Source: Bradyrhizobium diazoefficiens
Lineage (GTDB): Bacteria > Pseudomonadota > Alphaproteobacteria > Rhizobiales > Xanthobacteraceae
Length of the DNA stretch: 64,000 bases
Direction: 5' to 3'
Assembly: GCF_016599855.1 (NCBI RefSeq)
Contig: NZ_CP067041.1
Location: forward strand, 5,022,001 to 5,086,000
The notes beneath the pieces were generated by a model that saw only the letters and a program-made list of their open reading frames with translations, made no database searches and was not told where the DNA came from. Positions 1-9,180 of the stretch are shown here, one piece after another; within the stretch, counting starts at the first letter, position 1; each line of letters starts with the position of its first letter. The translations under genes and the position numbers were made by a program.

Positions 1-1
1 C

Positions 2-583
2 TTCGGCAAGCCGCGCGCTCGCGCCGGCCAGATCCTATACGAGGGCCGCGACATCACGGAGGTGCCGACCCACGAGATCGCGCACTTGCGCATCGCGCAG
101 TCGCCGGAAGGCCGCCGCATCTTCCCGCGCATGAGCGTGGCGGAAAACCTCCAGATGGGCGCGGACGCCACCGACTGCACCGATGTGGAGCGCGAGGCGA
201 CGCTGGAGCGCGTGTTCACGCTGTTTCCGCGGCTGAAGGAGCGCTACGTCCAGCGCGGCGGGACGCTGTCCGGCGGCGAGCAGCAGATGCTCGCGATCGG
301 CCGCGCCCTGATGAGCCGCCCGCGCCTGCTCCTGCTCGACGAACCCTCCCTTGGGCTGGCGCCGCTGATCGCGCGCCAGATCTTCGACGCCATTCGCACC
401 TTGAACCGGCAGGACGGTCTCACCGTCCTGATCGTCGAGCAGAACGCCAACCATGCGCTGAAGCTCGCCCACCGTGGCTACGTCATGGTCAACGGCCTGA
501 TCACACTCGCCGGAAGCGGGGCCGAGTTGTTGCAGCGCCCTGAGATTCGCGCCGCCTATCTGGAAGGCGGCCGACACGGCTGA
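2..583 (+). CDS. livF: Branched-chain amino-acid ABC transporter ATPase LivF (5' truncated by window edge)
   Basis: This is the C-terminal part (about 193 residues) of an ABC ATPase; the frame is open to the first base of the window, so the start and the Walker A motif lie outside. The signature LSGGEQQMLAIGRALMSRP and the Walker B stretch LLLLDEPSLGLAP are followed by the switch histidine region (VEQNANHAL). The EGRRIFPRMSVAENLQMGA segment is typical of LivF, the second ATPase of the Liv/HAAT importer, which powers uptake of branched-chain amino acids or related solutes at the inner membrane. The binding protein that follows 158 bases downstream on the same strand fits this job. Substrate specificity cannot be read from the ATPase. 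Confidence 0.93.
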   Translation, partial: FGKPRARAGQILYEGRDITEVPTHEIAHLRIAQSPEGRRIFPRMSVAENLQMGADATDCTDVEREATLERVFTLFPRLKERYVQRGGTLSGGEQQMLAIGRALMSRPRLLLLDEPSLGLAPLIARQIFDAIRTLNRQDGLTVLIVEQNANHALKLAHRGYVMVNGLITLAGSGAELLQRPEIRAAYLEGGRHG

Positions 584-741
584 GGGACCCAGATCGCGGT
601 CGAGCGGCCAAATGCGGCGAGATATCTGCGCTCATGCCCGTATTTTGCCGGTGACTTCTCGCCAAATTCATTCAAGAATGGCGCCGGTCTGAACCGGGCG
701 AGCCCGGCAACTTCCACAGGCGATCACCCGCGAGGTATCTC

Positions 742-1860
742 ATGAAATCACTGAAACTCATCAGTCTGGCTTTCGGCGCGTCGATCGCGCTGTCGAGCGC
801 GGCATTGGCGCAGGATGTCACCATCGCAGTCGCAGGTCCGATGACCGGCACTGAATCTGCCTTCGGCCGCCAGATGAAGAACGGCGCCGAAATGGCGGTG
901 TCAGATATCAACGCCGCCGGCGGCGTCAACGGCAAGAAGCTCGCGCTCGACATCGAGGACGACGCCTGCGATCCCAAGCAGGCCCGTTCGGTCGCGGAAA
1001 AGATCGCGGGCGCCAAGATCCCGTTCGTCGCCGGGCACTATTGCTCGTCGTCGTCGATTCCGGCGTCCGAAGCCTATGCCGACGGCAACGTGCTCGAGAT
1101 CACGCCTGCCTCGACCAACCCGCTGTTCACCGAGCGCAAGCTCTGGAACGTGGCGCGCGTCTGCGGCCGTGACGATCAGCAGGGCCTGATCGCGGCGCAG
1201 TACATCGCCAAGAACTTCAAGGGCAAGAACATCGCGATCCTCAACGACAAGACCACCTACGGCAAGGGTCTGGCGGACGAGACCAAGAAGGCGCTCAACA
1301 AGGCCGGCATCACCGAAAAGATGTACGAGTCGTACAACAAGGGCGACAAGGACTTTAACGCGATCGTCTCGCGCCTGAAGCGCGACAACATCGATCTCGT
1401 TTATGTCGGCGGCTATCACCAGGAAAGCGGCTTGATCCTGCGCCAGATGCGTGACCAGGGCCTCAAGACGATCCTGATGGCCGGCGACGCGCTCGCCGAC
1501 AAGGAATACGCCTCCATCACCGGGCCCGCCGGCGAAGGTACGCTGTTCACCTTCGGTCCCGATCCGCGCGAGAAGCCGACCGCGAAGAAGATCGTCGACG
1601 CCTTCAAAGCCAAGAACATCGACCCCGAAGGCTACACGCTCTACACCTACGCGGCGATGCAGGTCTGGTCGCAGGCCGCCAAGAAGGCCGGCACCACCGA
1701 CCCCAAGAAGGTCATGGAAACGATGAAGGCCGGCAAATGGGACACCGTGATCGGCCCGATCGAGTATGACGCCAAGGGCGATATCAAGCAGCTCGACTAC
1801 GTCGTCTACAGATGGGACGCCAAGGGCGGCTATGCCCAGATCAAGGGCAACGGTACCTGA
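742..1860 (+). CDS. Branched-chain amino-acid ABC transporter substrate-binding protein (LivJ/LivK type)
   Basis: A 372-residue periplasmic binding protein. It has a classical signal peptide (MKSLKL, then a hydrophobic stretch ending ALAQ, cleavage near residue 23) and then the type I periplasmic-binding fold of the Leu/Ile/Val family: VTIAVAGPMTGTESAFGRQ at the start, the DDACDPKQARSVAEKI segment and the second-lobe VYVGGYHQESGLILRQ. It captures a solute and hands it to the Liv permease served by the upstream ATPase. A GAGG ribosome-binding site lies just before the ATG and a strong terminator follows the stop, so it ends the transcription unit. Alternative ligands such as amides or urea are possible in this family. 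Confidence 0.93.
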   Translation: MKSLKLISLAFGASIALSSAALAQDVTIAVAGPMTGTESAFGRQMKNGAEMAVSDINAAGGVNGKKLALDIEDDACDPKQARSVAEKIAGAKIPFVAGHYCSSSSIPASEAYADGNVLEITPASTNPLFTERKLWNVARVCGRDDQQGLIAAQYIAKNFKGKNIAILNDKTTYGKGLADETKKALNKAGITEKMYESYNKGDKDFNAIVSRLKRDNIDLVYVGGYHQESGLILRQMRDQGLKTILMAGDALADKEYASITGPAGEGTLFTFGPDPREKPTAKKIVDAFKAKNIDPEGYTLYTYAAMQVWSQAAKKAGTTDPKKVMETMKAGKWDTVIGPIEYDAKGDIKQLDYVVYRWDAKGGYAQIKGNGT

Positions 1861-1900
1861 GACAGCGTACCTGACCTTTTCTTCGCCAAATCGTCATCGA

Positions 1901-1930
1901 CGCCCCGGTTCGCCGGGGCGTTTTCTTTTG
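1901..1930 (+). terminator. Rho-independent terminator after the binding-protein gene
   Basis: A perfect 8-bp stem CGCCCCGG / CCGGGGCG around a TTCG tetraloop is followed directly by TTTTCTTTT. It lies 40 bases after the stop of the binding-protein gene and just before the end of the convergent receiver gene. Confidence 0.9.
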
Positions 1931-1938
1931 CAGCGCCG

Positions 1939-2325
1939 TTAGACGGCTGCGGACAATTTGCCGTCCGCCACTTGCTGCGCCTTGCGGAGCGCTTGCAACA
2001 GATCGTTGGGCCGGAATGGCTTTTGCAGGCAGACCACGCCGTCGAGGCCGGGCGCCTCGCCAACGAAATCCAGCGCTGTCATGCCGGAAACTGCCACGAT
2101 CGGAAATCCGGGAACCCGCTCGCGAATAACGGCCATGACCTCGATACCGCTGGTATCGGTCAAGAAAATGTCGACAATCGCTGCATCGAAAACGTCCTCG
2201 CCGAAGGCCTTCAGGCCAGCCGCGCCGCTCTCCGCTTCAACCACGTCATAACGGTTGACCCGAAGGACGATCGAGACCATGGCGCGGACGTCCTTCTGGT
2301 CATCGACAATGAGGACACGGGGCAT
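1939..2325 (-). CDS. Stand-alone response regulator receiver protein
   Basis: A 128-residue protein made only of a CheY-like receiver domain. Acidic pocket D8-D9 (LIVDDQ), phospho-acceptor D52 (AIVDIF), switch serine S80 (AVSG) and lysine K102 (LQKPF) are all present, so it should be phosphorylatable. There is no output domain. It is divergent from the large hybrid kinase gene that starts about 270 bases away, which makes that kinase a natural partner, as seen for many short receivers next to hybrid kinases. This pairing is inferred from position only. Confidence 0.9.
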   Translation of the reverse strand: MPRVLIVDDQKDVRAMVSIVLRVNRYDVVEAESGAAGLKAFGEDVFDAAIVDIFLTDTSGIEVMAVIRERVPGFPIVAVSGMTALDFVGEAPGLDGVVCLQKPFRPNDLLQALRKAQQVADGKLSAAV

Positions 2326-2598
2326 GGGAACAACTTCCGGATTCGTATCATTATTTGGTTCAATTCAACGGCAACGCGCGCCGAGGCAGTATGAGGTCCC
2401 TCCAGTAAAGCCAACCTTACCGATTCCCTATTCCGATTGCCCATCCAAGTTAAGTAAGCTGTAACCCTCGGTTGAGTCGTGGGCGCGTCCCTCGGGACAG
2501 GCGCTCGGAGCCGGCTACCATAGAGACCCAAGGCAGGCGGCCAACGCAGTCACGTGGGCTACCCGTGGACCATCCATGCCGACCAGCGAGAGGTCAAC

Positions 2599-5379
2599 GT
2601 GCACGCAAAGAACGACCGAAGCACATTCCTTTCGACCTTGCCGGCCACGCAGAGTGATCGCACTGCAGCATTGGCGATCGTCGGCATCTCCGCGATCCTG
2701 TTCGCCCTGGCTGTCCCCTTTGCGGGGACCCCGCTGATCCAGGTGCCGGCCTTTGTCGCCAGCTATCAATCGGCACTCGCCGTCAGCGACATCATCACCA
2801 CGGTTCTGCTGCTGTCACAATTCGCCGTTCTGCGCAGCCGCGCGCTGCTGCTGCTGTCGACCGGCTATCTGTTCACCGCAGCATCGGCGGTGACCCACGC
2901 CCTCACCTTCCCGGGGCTGTTCGCACCGACCGGGCTGCTCGGCGCCGGCTCGCAAACCACAGTCTGGCTCTACATGATCTGGCACGGCGGCTTCCCGCTG
3001 TTCGTGCTGGCCTATGGCTGGCTCAAGAACGGCAACAGCGGCAACAAGATCAAGGAATCGGCCGAGCGTCCGATCGTGCTGGCGGTCCTCGGCGTGATCG
3101 CCGCGATGATCGTCATTGCCTGGATTGTCACCGCGCACCACGATCTGTTGCCGGTCCTGCTGAGAGATGGTCGCTACACCACCACCATGATCGGCGTCGT
3201 GTCCTTCGTCTGGTCCTTGAGTTTCGCGGCGCTGATCACGCTGTGGTTCCGCAAGCCTCATACGGTGATCGATGTCTGGCTGATGGTCACGATGTGCGCC
3301 TGGCTATTCGACGTCGCGCTGTCGGCGATCGTTAACGTGGCCCGCTACGATCTCGGCTTCTATGCCGGCCGACTCTACGGTCTCGGCGCCGCGAGCTTCG
3401 TGCTCGCCGTACTCCTGGTCGAGAACGTCCGCCTTCAGGCGAGCACCATGGGCCTGGTCGGCCGGCTGCGCGAACAATCGGCGTCCGATCGCGATTTTTA
3501 CTCAAAACGCCTCGCGCTCTACGGCGCCGTCGTCGAGTCCTCAAACGATGCCATCATCACGCAGTCGCTCGACGGCCTCATCACGGGTTGGAATAAGGCT
3601 GCCGAGCGCCTGTTCGGCTATTCGGCCGCTGAGGCCATTGGCCAGCCGATCTACCTCGTGGTGCCGGAGGACCGGAAGGCCGAAGCCAGGGGTCTTCTCG
3701 ACCGCATCGGCAACAACGAATCGATTGCCCAGCACGAGACCGTCCGCATCCGCAGGGACGGCCGTCCGATCGACGTTGTCCTGAACGTCTCGCCGCTGCG
3801 ATCGGACAGCGGTGAGATCATCGGCGCCTCCAAGATCGCCCATGACATCACCGAGGAGAAGCAATCGCGAGAGAAGCTGCGCCGCGAGACCGAGGAGCGC
3901 CAGCGCATCTTCGAGACCTCGCAGGACCTGATCCTCGTTACCGACGGTTTTGGTAATTTCATTCAGGTCAGCCCGAGCGTGAAGGAGATCCTCGGCTTCA
4001 ATCCGGAGGACATGATCGGGCACAGCGCGACTGAGTTCATCCATCCCGACGATCTGGACAGGACGCGCGAGGAGATGCGCGCGGCGCGCCGCGGTCATAT
4101 CAAACGCAGCTTCGAGGCGCGCTATTATCATTATGACGGTCACGAGGTCACCCTGAACTGGATGGGCACATGGTCGGAGCCGGTGAAGCGCCATTTCTTC
4201 ATCGGCCGCGATCTCACCGACAAGCAGGCCGCAGAGGCCCAGCTCCGGCAGGTCCAGAAGATGGATTCCATCGGCCAGCTGACCGGCGGCGTCGCCCACG
4301 ACTTCAATAACGTGCTGACCGTCATCACCGGCACGATCGGCATTCTGGCGGATGCGGTCGCAGACAAGCCCGAGCTTGCCGCTATCACCAAGCTGATCGA
4401 CGATGCCGCCGAGCGCGGCGCGCAGCTGACCAAGCACCTGCTCGCCTTCGCCCGCAAGCAGCCGCTTCAGCCGCGTGAGATCGACGTCAATGCACTGGTG
4501 CTGGAGGCGGCCAAGCTGTTGCACCCGACGCTCGGCGAGCAGATCACCATCACGCCGCAGCTTACCGAGGATGCGTGGCCCGCTCTCGTCGATCCCGGCC
4601 AGCTCTCCACCGCGATCCTCAACCTCGCGCTGAACGCGCGCGATGCCATGCCCGACGGTGGCACCCTGGTGTTAGAGACCCGCAACATCTTTCTCGACGA
4701 TGGCTATGCCAGCATGAATCCCGACGTCGTCGCCGGCAATTATGTGATGATTGCGGTCAGCGACACCGGCTCGGGCATTCCGGCCGCGCTGCTCGAGCGG
4801 GTGTTCGATCCCTTCTTCACGACCAAGGAGGTCGGCAAGGGCACAGGCCTCGGCCTCAGCATGGTGTTCGGCTTCGTCAAGCAGTCCGGCGGCCACATCA
4901 AGATCTACAGCGAGGAAGGCCACGGCACGAGCGTGAAGATCTACCTGCCGCGGTCCACCGGCGTGCAGGAGACCGAGTACGAGGCGCTTCAGAACGTGCC
5001 CATCGCCGGCGGCAACGAGAAGATCCTGATCGTCGAGGACGACGCGCTGGTGCGACAGTACGTCGTGACCCAGATCAAGAGCCTCGGCTATGCCGCGCTC
5101 GAGGCGGCCAACGCCGCCGAAGCCCTCACGATCATCAATGCTGACAAGGACATCGACCTGCTCTTCACCGATGTCATCATGCCGGGCAACATGAACGGCC
5201 GCCAGCTTGCCGACGAAGCGGCGCGGCGGCGCCCCGACCTGAAGACGCTGTTCACCTCGGGCTATACGGAAAACGCCATCGTCCATCACGGCCGGCTCGA
5301 TTCCGGCGTCCTGTTGTTGGCGAAGCCCTACCGCAAGTCGGAGCTCGCCAAGATGCTCAGGATGGCGCTGGCGAGTTGA
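2599..5379 (+). CDS. Membrane-bound PAS hybrid sensor histidine kinase
   Basis: About 926 residues. The N-terminal ~270 residues hold roughly eight hydrophobic segments, resembling a MASE4-type membrane sensor. Two PAS domains follow (about 315-430 and 440-550), then a dimerisation domain with phospho-acceptor H567 (GGVAHDFNN), an HATPase domain (N-box NLALNARDAMPDGG, G boxes DTGSGIP and TGLGLSMVFGF) and a C-terminal receiver with D858 (LLFTDVIMPG). I chose the GTG at 2599 because GAGAGG sits six bases before it; an in-frame GTG at 2554 would add 15 residues but has no clear site. The divergent lone receiver upstream may be a phosphotransfer partner. The signal sensed is unknown. Confidence 0.92.
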   Translation: MHAKNDRSTFLSTLPATQSDRTAALAIVGISAILFALAVPFAGTPLIQVPAFVASYQSALAVSDIITTVLLLSQFAVLRSRALLLLSTGYLFTAASAVTHALTFPGLFAPTGLLGAGSQTTVWLYMIWHGGFPLFVLAYGWLKNGNSGNKIKESAERPIVLAVLGVIAAMIVIAWIVTAHHDLLPVLLRDGRYTTTMIGVVSFVWSLSFAALITLWFRKPHTVIDVWLMVTMCAWLFDVALSAIVNVARYDLGFYAGRLYGLGAASFVLAVLLVENVRLQASTMGLVGRLREQSASDRDFYSKRLALYGAVVESSNDAIITQSLDGLITGWNKAAERLFGYSAAEAIGQPIYLVVPEDRKAEARGLLDRIGNNESIAQHETVRIRRDGRPIDVVLNVSPLRSDSGEIIGASKIAHDITEEKQSREKLRRETEERQRIFETSQDLILVTDGFGNFIQVSPSVKEILGFNPEDMIGHSATEFIHPDDLDRTREEMRAARRGHIKRSFEARYYHYDGHEVTLNWMGTWSEPVKRHFFIGRDLTDKQAAEAQLRQVQKMDSIGQLTGGVAHDFNNVLTVITGTIGILADAVADKPELAAITKLIDDAAERGAQLTKHLLAFARKQPLQPREIDVNALVLEAAKLLHPTLGEQITITPQLTEDAWPALVDPGQLSTAILNLALNARDAMPDGGTLVLETRNIFLDDGYASMNPDVVAGNYVMIAVSDTGSGIPAALLERVFDPFFTTKEVGKGTGLGLSMVFGFVKQSGGHIKIYSEEGHGTSVKIYLPRSTGVQETEYEALQNVPIAGGNEKILIVEDDALVRQYVVTQIKSLGYAALEAANAAEALTIINADKDIDLLFTDVIMPGNMNGRQLADEAARRRPDLKTLFTSGYTENAIVHHGRLDSGVLLLAKPYRKSELAKMLRMALAS

Positions 5380-5425
5380 GCGGGCCGCTCGCGTGCGCTA
5401 TCGCTGAGACCCTGCAGCGGACGGA

Positions 5426-6430
5426 GTGTCGCCCTTGAAAAACCTCCTCACCGATATCGCCGGCGTCCGCGTCGGCCACGCCCATGACGCGAGGCTCGCC
5501 TCGGGGGCGACGGCGATCGTGTTCGACGAGCCGGCAGTGGCGGCGATCGACATCCGCGGCGGCGGCCCCGGCACGCGCGAGGACGCGTTGCTCGATCCTG
5601 CCAACACGGTCGAACGCGTTGACGCAATCGCGCTGTCCGGCGGCTCCGCCTTCGGGATCGAGGCCGGCGGCGGCGTGCAGGCCTGGCTCGCCGAGCAGGG
5701 CCGCGGCTTCCGCGTCCGCGAGGCACTGATCCCGATCGTGCCGGGCGCGATCCTGTTCGATCTGCTCAACGGCGGCGACAAGGCGTGGGGCCGGTTCGCG
5801 CCCTATCGCGATCTCGGCTATGCCGCGGCGGCCGCCGCCGGGACGGAGTTTGGGCTCGGCAGCGTCGGCGCCGGCTTTGGCGCCACCACCGCGACATTCA
5901 AGGGCGGGCTCGGCTCGGCCTCCGCTGTCACCATCAGCGGCGTCAAGGTCGCGGCGCTCGTCGCCGTCAATGCGGTCGGCAGCGCCACCATTGGCGACGG
6001 ACCGTGGTTCTGGGCGGCGCCGTTCGAGGTCGACGGCGAGTTCGGCGGCCGCGGATTGCCTGGCACATTCACCGACGACTTGCTCAAGATGCGCATCAAG
6101 GGTGGCCCTGCGGCAAGCGAGCGCGAGAACACCACGATCGGCATCGTCGTCACCGATGCGGTGCTGACCAAGGCCCAGGCCAAGCGGCTGGCGATGATCG
6201 CGCACACCGGCTTTGCCCGCGCGATCTATCCGGTCCATGCCCCGGTCGATGGAGACGTGCTGTTCGCCGCCGCGACATGTGCGAAGCCGATTGAGCCGGT
6301 CGCGGGCCTCACCGAGCTTGGCATGGTCGCCGCCAACGTCGTCGCGCGCGCAATCGCCCGCGGCGTCTACAGCGCAACCGCGCTGCCCTTCCCGGGCGCG
6401 CAGCCGGCGTGGAAGGATCGGTTCGGCTAG
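5426..6430 (+). CDS. P1 (DmpA/NylC-like) family self-processing peptidase
   Basis: A 334-residue member of the P1 family of N-terminal-nucleophile hydrolases (DmpA aminopeptidase, NylC oligomer hydrolase). Seen in the sequence: the family hallmark ALSGGSAFGIEAGGGVQ near residues 72-88, the glycine-rich FGLGSVGAGFGA, and ENTTIGIVVTDA, where the N235-T236 bond is the expected self-cleavage site giving a threonine nucleophile, as known for NylC (Asn-Thr). It follows the hybrid kinase by 46 bases on the same strand. Start is uncertain: GTG 5426 or TTG 5435, both near a GGACGGAG stretch. The natural substrate (D- or beta-peptides, amides) cannot be told. Confidence 0.85.
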   Translation: MSPLKNLLTDIAGVRVGHAHDARLASGATAIVFDEPAVAAIDIRGGGPGTREDALLDPANTVERVDAIALSGGSAFGIEAGGGVQAWLAEQGRGFRVREALIPIVPGAILFDLLNGGDKAWGRFAPYRDLGYAAAAAAGTEFGLGSVGAGFGATTATFKGGLGSASAVTISGVKVAALVAVNAVGSATIGDGPWFWAAPFEVDGEFGGRGLPGTFTDDLLKMRIKGGPAASERENTTIGIVVTDAVLTKAQAKRLAMIAHTGFARAIYPVHAPVDGDVLFAAATCAKPIEPVAGLTELGMVAANVVARAIARGVYSATALPFPGAQPAWKDRFG

Positions 6431-6480
6431 AAACGAAACGCCGGATACGGCGTTACCCCGACGGGCCAAGGTGCACCGTC

Positions 6481-6693
6481 ATGCCGTCCTCTGTGATCCG
6501 CTTCTTTCGCTATGCGCCCGACACGCGCGAATTGAAGGTGGCTTTCGTCAGCGGCCGCCTCTATGTCTACGAGGACGTTCCGCCTGAGGTCGCCGCCGCG
6601 TTCAGGACTGCGTACTCAAAGGGCACGTTCTTCAACCACGAAATTCGTGATCGTTATGCCTATCGTGACATCACGCACGAATATGCCGGCTAG
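6481..6693 (+). CDS. KTSC-domain small protein
   Basis: A 70-residue protein that is essentially one KTSC domain. The pattern SSVIRFFRYAPDTRELKVAF, then GRLYVYEDVP and AYSKGTFFNHEIRDRY matches the family consensus, whose name comes from a Lys-Thr-Ser-Cys motif often reduced, as here, to S-K-G-x-F-F-N. KTSC domains occur beside RNA or DNA enzymes and their role is unknown. The ATG at 6481 follows CCAAGG at a good distance; upstream in-frame codons lack a site. It lies 50 bases after the P1 peptidase gene. Confidence 0.8.
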   Translation: MPSSVIRFFRYAPDTRELKVAFVSGRLYVYEDVPPEVAAAFRTAYSKGTFFNHEIRDRYAYRDITHEYAG

Positions 6694-6706
6694 CCTGGAA
6701 GACGAC

Positions 6707-7507
6707 TTATACGCTCATCGACATCGATGAAGCCGCGGATCCCGCCGCGGTCTGGGCCTGGCGCTGCATCATCTGGCCGAACCAGTCATAGGGCGAATTG
6801 CCGCCGGGCGAGGAACTGGACGCCCCCGGCACCGTCGTCCTCATCTTGAAGCCATCGGCGTAGGTGACGGTGGTGGTGGTCGAGCCGTCGGCACCGGTCG
6901 TGGTGGTCGAGGTCGACCCGCCGCTCGATGATGACGACGAGGAATCCTGGCCGCGGCCCGACGCATCGCCCGCAGCCTGCGCGTGGTGATGGCCACCATG
7001 ATGGCCGCTGCCCTTCAGCGCTTTCGACATCTCGTCGAGGCTGACGCTGCCGTCGGAATTGCTGTCGAGCTTGGAGAACACGTCGTCGGCCTGCGCCAAG
7101 TTGGTGCCGCCGGCATCCAACGCATTCTCGAACTCGGACTTGGTGATCTGGCCGTCGCCGTCCGCATCGATCTGCGAGAACAGGTCCTTCAGCGCAGCGT
7201 CGTGGCTCGTCGACGTCGAGGCCGTCGAGCTCGACGAAGTGGAGCTTGCCGTGCTGCCGGTCGGGCCCGCCGACTGGCTCTGCGCGGCAAACAGCGCGTT
7301 CATCGTCAACGGCGAGATCTGCGGATAGCGGCCCGCGTTGACCGACGAGGTCGCGTTGCTGGTCGAACTGCTGTCGCTGTCGATCGCGAACGGATTGGTC
7401 GAGGCGCCTTGCGACGAGCCCGTCTGTTGCGTCGAGGACGATTTCGAGCTCGTCAACGACTGAATGGCATCAAGCGCACTCGATACGGCGCCAAGCGCGA
7501 ACAACAT
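6707..7507 (-). CDS. EF-hand calcium-binding, serine/threonine-rich protein
   Basis: About 266 residues. Two canonical EF-hand loops lie in the middle, [12 protein letters not shown] and [12 protein letters not shown], each with acidic residues at positions 1, 3, 5 and 12, so calcium binding is likely. They are set in long low-complexity Ser/Thr/Gly tracts and a His-rich run ([10 protein letters not shown]). The N-terminus [18 protein letters not shown] is hydrophobic but not a clean signal peptide. I take the ATG at 7507 because GGAG lies seven bases upstream; an ATG at 7525 is possible. Such EF-hand proteins are common in Bradyrhizobium and may act outside the cytoplasm; function unknown. 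Confidence 0.8.
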   Translation of the reverse strand: MLFALGAVSSALDAIQSLTSSKSSSTQQTGSSQGASTNPFAIDSDSSSTSNATSSVNAGRYPQISPLTMNALFAAQSQSAGPTGSTASSTSSSSTASTSTSHDAALKDLFSQIDADGDGQITKSEFENALDAGGTNLAQADDVFSKLDSNSDGSVSLDEMSKALKGSGHHGGHHHAQAAGDASGRGQDSSSSSSSGGSTSTTTTGADGSTTTTVTYADGFKMRTTVPGASSSSPGGNSPYDWFGQMMQRQAQTAAGSAASSMSMSV

Positions 7508-7759
7508 TGCACAACTCCAACCCATGCGGCATGCCGCGGCCGATGTTCCGGCGCTGAGGTCAGCAAGCGCCGTGCCAGCGCGAAAAGCTCAATGAAATCG
7601 GGCTCGACCACGTTTTTCGGCAGCGGGAACATCGGCAATTCATGCCTCCGGCGGCAGAATTTTCCGCCGACAGCAAGCTCGCCCTCCCTGCATTGCCCGG
7701 CTGAGAGGCCCATGTTAGGCGAGGCCGTTCGTCCTTCGGCCGCCACGGGAAACAGCGCC

Positions 7760-8461
7760 ATGACCCAAGCCTTCGCCCCCCGCCCCCTGGCAATCGCACC
7801 CTCGATCCTGGCCTCCGATTTCTCGAAGCTCGGTGAGGAGGTTCGCGCCGTGGACGCCGCTGGGGCCGACTGGATTCATCTCGACGTGATGGACGGGCAT
7901 TTCGTGCCCAACATCTCCTATGGCCCTGACGTCATCAAGGCGATGCGCCCGCACACCAGGAAGGTGTTCGACGCGCATCTGATGATCTCGCCCTGCGACC
8001 CCTATATCGAGGCCTTTGCCAAGGCCGGCTGCGACCACATCACCGTGCATGCCGAGGCCGGTCCCCATTTGCACCGCTCGTTGCAGGCGATCCGCGCGCT
8101 CGGCAAGAAGGCCGGCGTCTCGCTCAATCCGGGCACGCCGATCAGCGTGCTGGAATACGTGCTCGACCTGGTCGACCTCGTGCTGGTGATGTCGGTCAAT
8201 CCCGGCTTCGGCGGCCAGGCCTTCATTCCCTCCGCGATCGGCAAGATCCGCGACATCCGCGCAATGACGGCAGGCCGGCCGATCGACATCGAGGTCGATG
8301 GCGGCGTCGGCCCCGATGTCGCGGGCGCGCTCGCCGCGGCCGGCGCCAATGCATTCGTCGCCGGCACCTCCGTGTTCAGGGGCGGCACGCTGGAAGCATA
8401 CAAGACCAACATCGCCGCGATCCGCGACGCCGCCGCGGGCGCCCGCGGCGAGGCGATCTGA
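7760..8461 (+). CDS. rpe: Ribulose-phosphate 3-epimerase
   Basis: A 233-residue TIM-barrel epimerase interconverting D-ribulose 5-phosphate and D-xylulose 5-phosphate in the pentose phosphate and Calvin cycles. Diagnostic motifs are [17 protein letters not shown], the metal-binding [12 protein letters not shown], the [13 protein letters not shown] phosphate/metal segment and the late [12 protein letters not shown] plus GTSVF. The frame is open far upstream, but the family N-terminus fixes the start at the ATG at 7760. It has no cbb or other pentose-pathway genes next to it, so it is likely the housekeeping copy. Confidence 0.95.
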   Translation: MTQAFAPRPLAIAPSILASDFSKLGEEVRAVDAAGADWIHLDVMDGHFVPNISYGPDVIKAMRPHTRKVFDAHLMISPCDPYIEAFAKAGCDHITVHAEAGPHLHRSLQAIRALGKKAGVSLNPGTPISVLEYVLDLVDLVLVMSVNPGFGGQAFIPSAIGKIRDIRAMTAGRPIDIEVDGGVGPDVAGALAAAGANAFVAGTSVFRGGTLEAYKTNIAAIRDAAAGARGEAI

Positions 8462-8622
8462 AAAGCTGCATCGGGCTCCGCAAGCGCTAAAACCTGCGGT
8501 TTTTACGGAGGTCGCAGCGCGCAATGCTTAGAATTGCAACCGCGCTCCGTACTCATCCGGACTTCACTGATTCGCGCAAATCACCGCTACTAGCTGCTGC
8601 CTGCTTTTGACGGGAGCACATC

Positions 8623-8757
8623 ATGACGACGACCCTGGTTTGGACTGGCGTGGCGTTGTGGATCGGTTTCAGCGCGTTTGTTGTGTTTGGCCCATCGGCC
8701 GGACCGGAGAAAGTCCCGGCGCGTTCCACCCGTATCATCCGTCGCGACAGGGCCTGA
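8623..8757 (+). CDS. Small hydrophobic protein of unknown function
   Basis: A 44-residue open frame beginning MTTTLVWTGVALWIGFSAF, with one predicted transmembrane segment (about residues 5-24) and a basic tail (RSTRIIRRDRA). GGGAG lies eight bases before the ATG. No family is recognised. It ends four bases before the next small frame, suggesting a co-transcribed set of mini-genes. Confidence 0.5.
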   Translation: MTTTLVWTGVALWIGFSAFVVFGPSAGPEKVPARSTRIIRRDRA

Positions 8758-8761
8758 CGCC

Positions 8762-8941
8762 ATGCAGATCGCCCTGATCAAGCGTCAGCCGAAGCGCCGC
8801 TGCCGGATCCCGCGCCGCCCGCATCCGAACCTCGATTATTTCTTCGGCCGCCTCGAGCGCGCCGACGGGCCGCTCCAGGATGATGCCGACCCCGACAATT
8901 CAGACCTCGATCATTCCTTCGCCTCGCAACGTCGACACTGA
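8762..8941 (+). CDS. Small basic protein of unknown function
   Basis: A 59-residue frame starting MQIALIKRQPKRRCRIPRRP, with a very basic N-terminal half and an acidic tail (DDADPDNSDLDHS). It starts four bases after the preceding mini-gene, so translation may be coupled. The ribosome-binding site is weak. No family is recognised and it could be spurious. Confidence 0.4.
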   Translation: MQIALIKRQPKRRCRIPRRPHPNLDYFFGRLERADGPLQDDADPDNSDLDHSFASQRRH

Positions 8942-8966
8942 GACTCCCTTTTTCCGGATTGAAACC

Positions 8967-9158
8967 ATGAAACCGCACTGCCCAAACTGCCTCAAGGAAA
9001 TGGCCAAGGCAGCCGCGTCGCGTAACCTCTTCAGCTGCGAACCCTGCCGCGAGATCATCCAGTATTTCGGCGGCCATGCCGACCACGGCGGGCCTGGTCC
9101 GCAGTTCACCTGGCCGATCCGCCGCAAGCGCGCGATCCACATCGCTCACGCGGCTTGA
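8967..9158 (+). CDS. Small zinc-ribbon-like protein
   Basis: A 63-residue frame with two Cys pairs, CPNC (residues 5-8) and CEPC (residues 29-32), spaced as in a zinc ribbon. The first half, MKPHCPNCLKEMAKAAASRN, is followed by a region ending in a basic tail. The ribosome-binding site is weak. It runs towards the convergent kinase gene, leaving 22 bases between the two stops. Function unknown; zinc binding is inferred from the cysteine spacing. Confidence 0.55.
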   Translation: MKPHCPNCLKEMAKAAASRNLFSCEPCREIIQYFGGHADHGGPGPQFTWPIRRKRAIHIAHAA

Positions 9159-9180
9159 CCGGCCTCTCGATACCCCGCGC

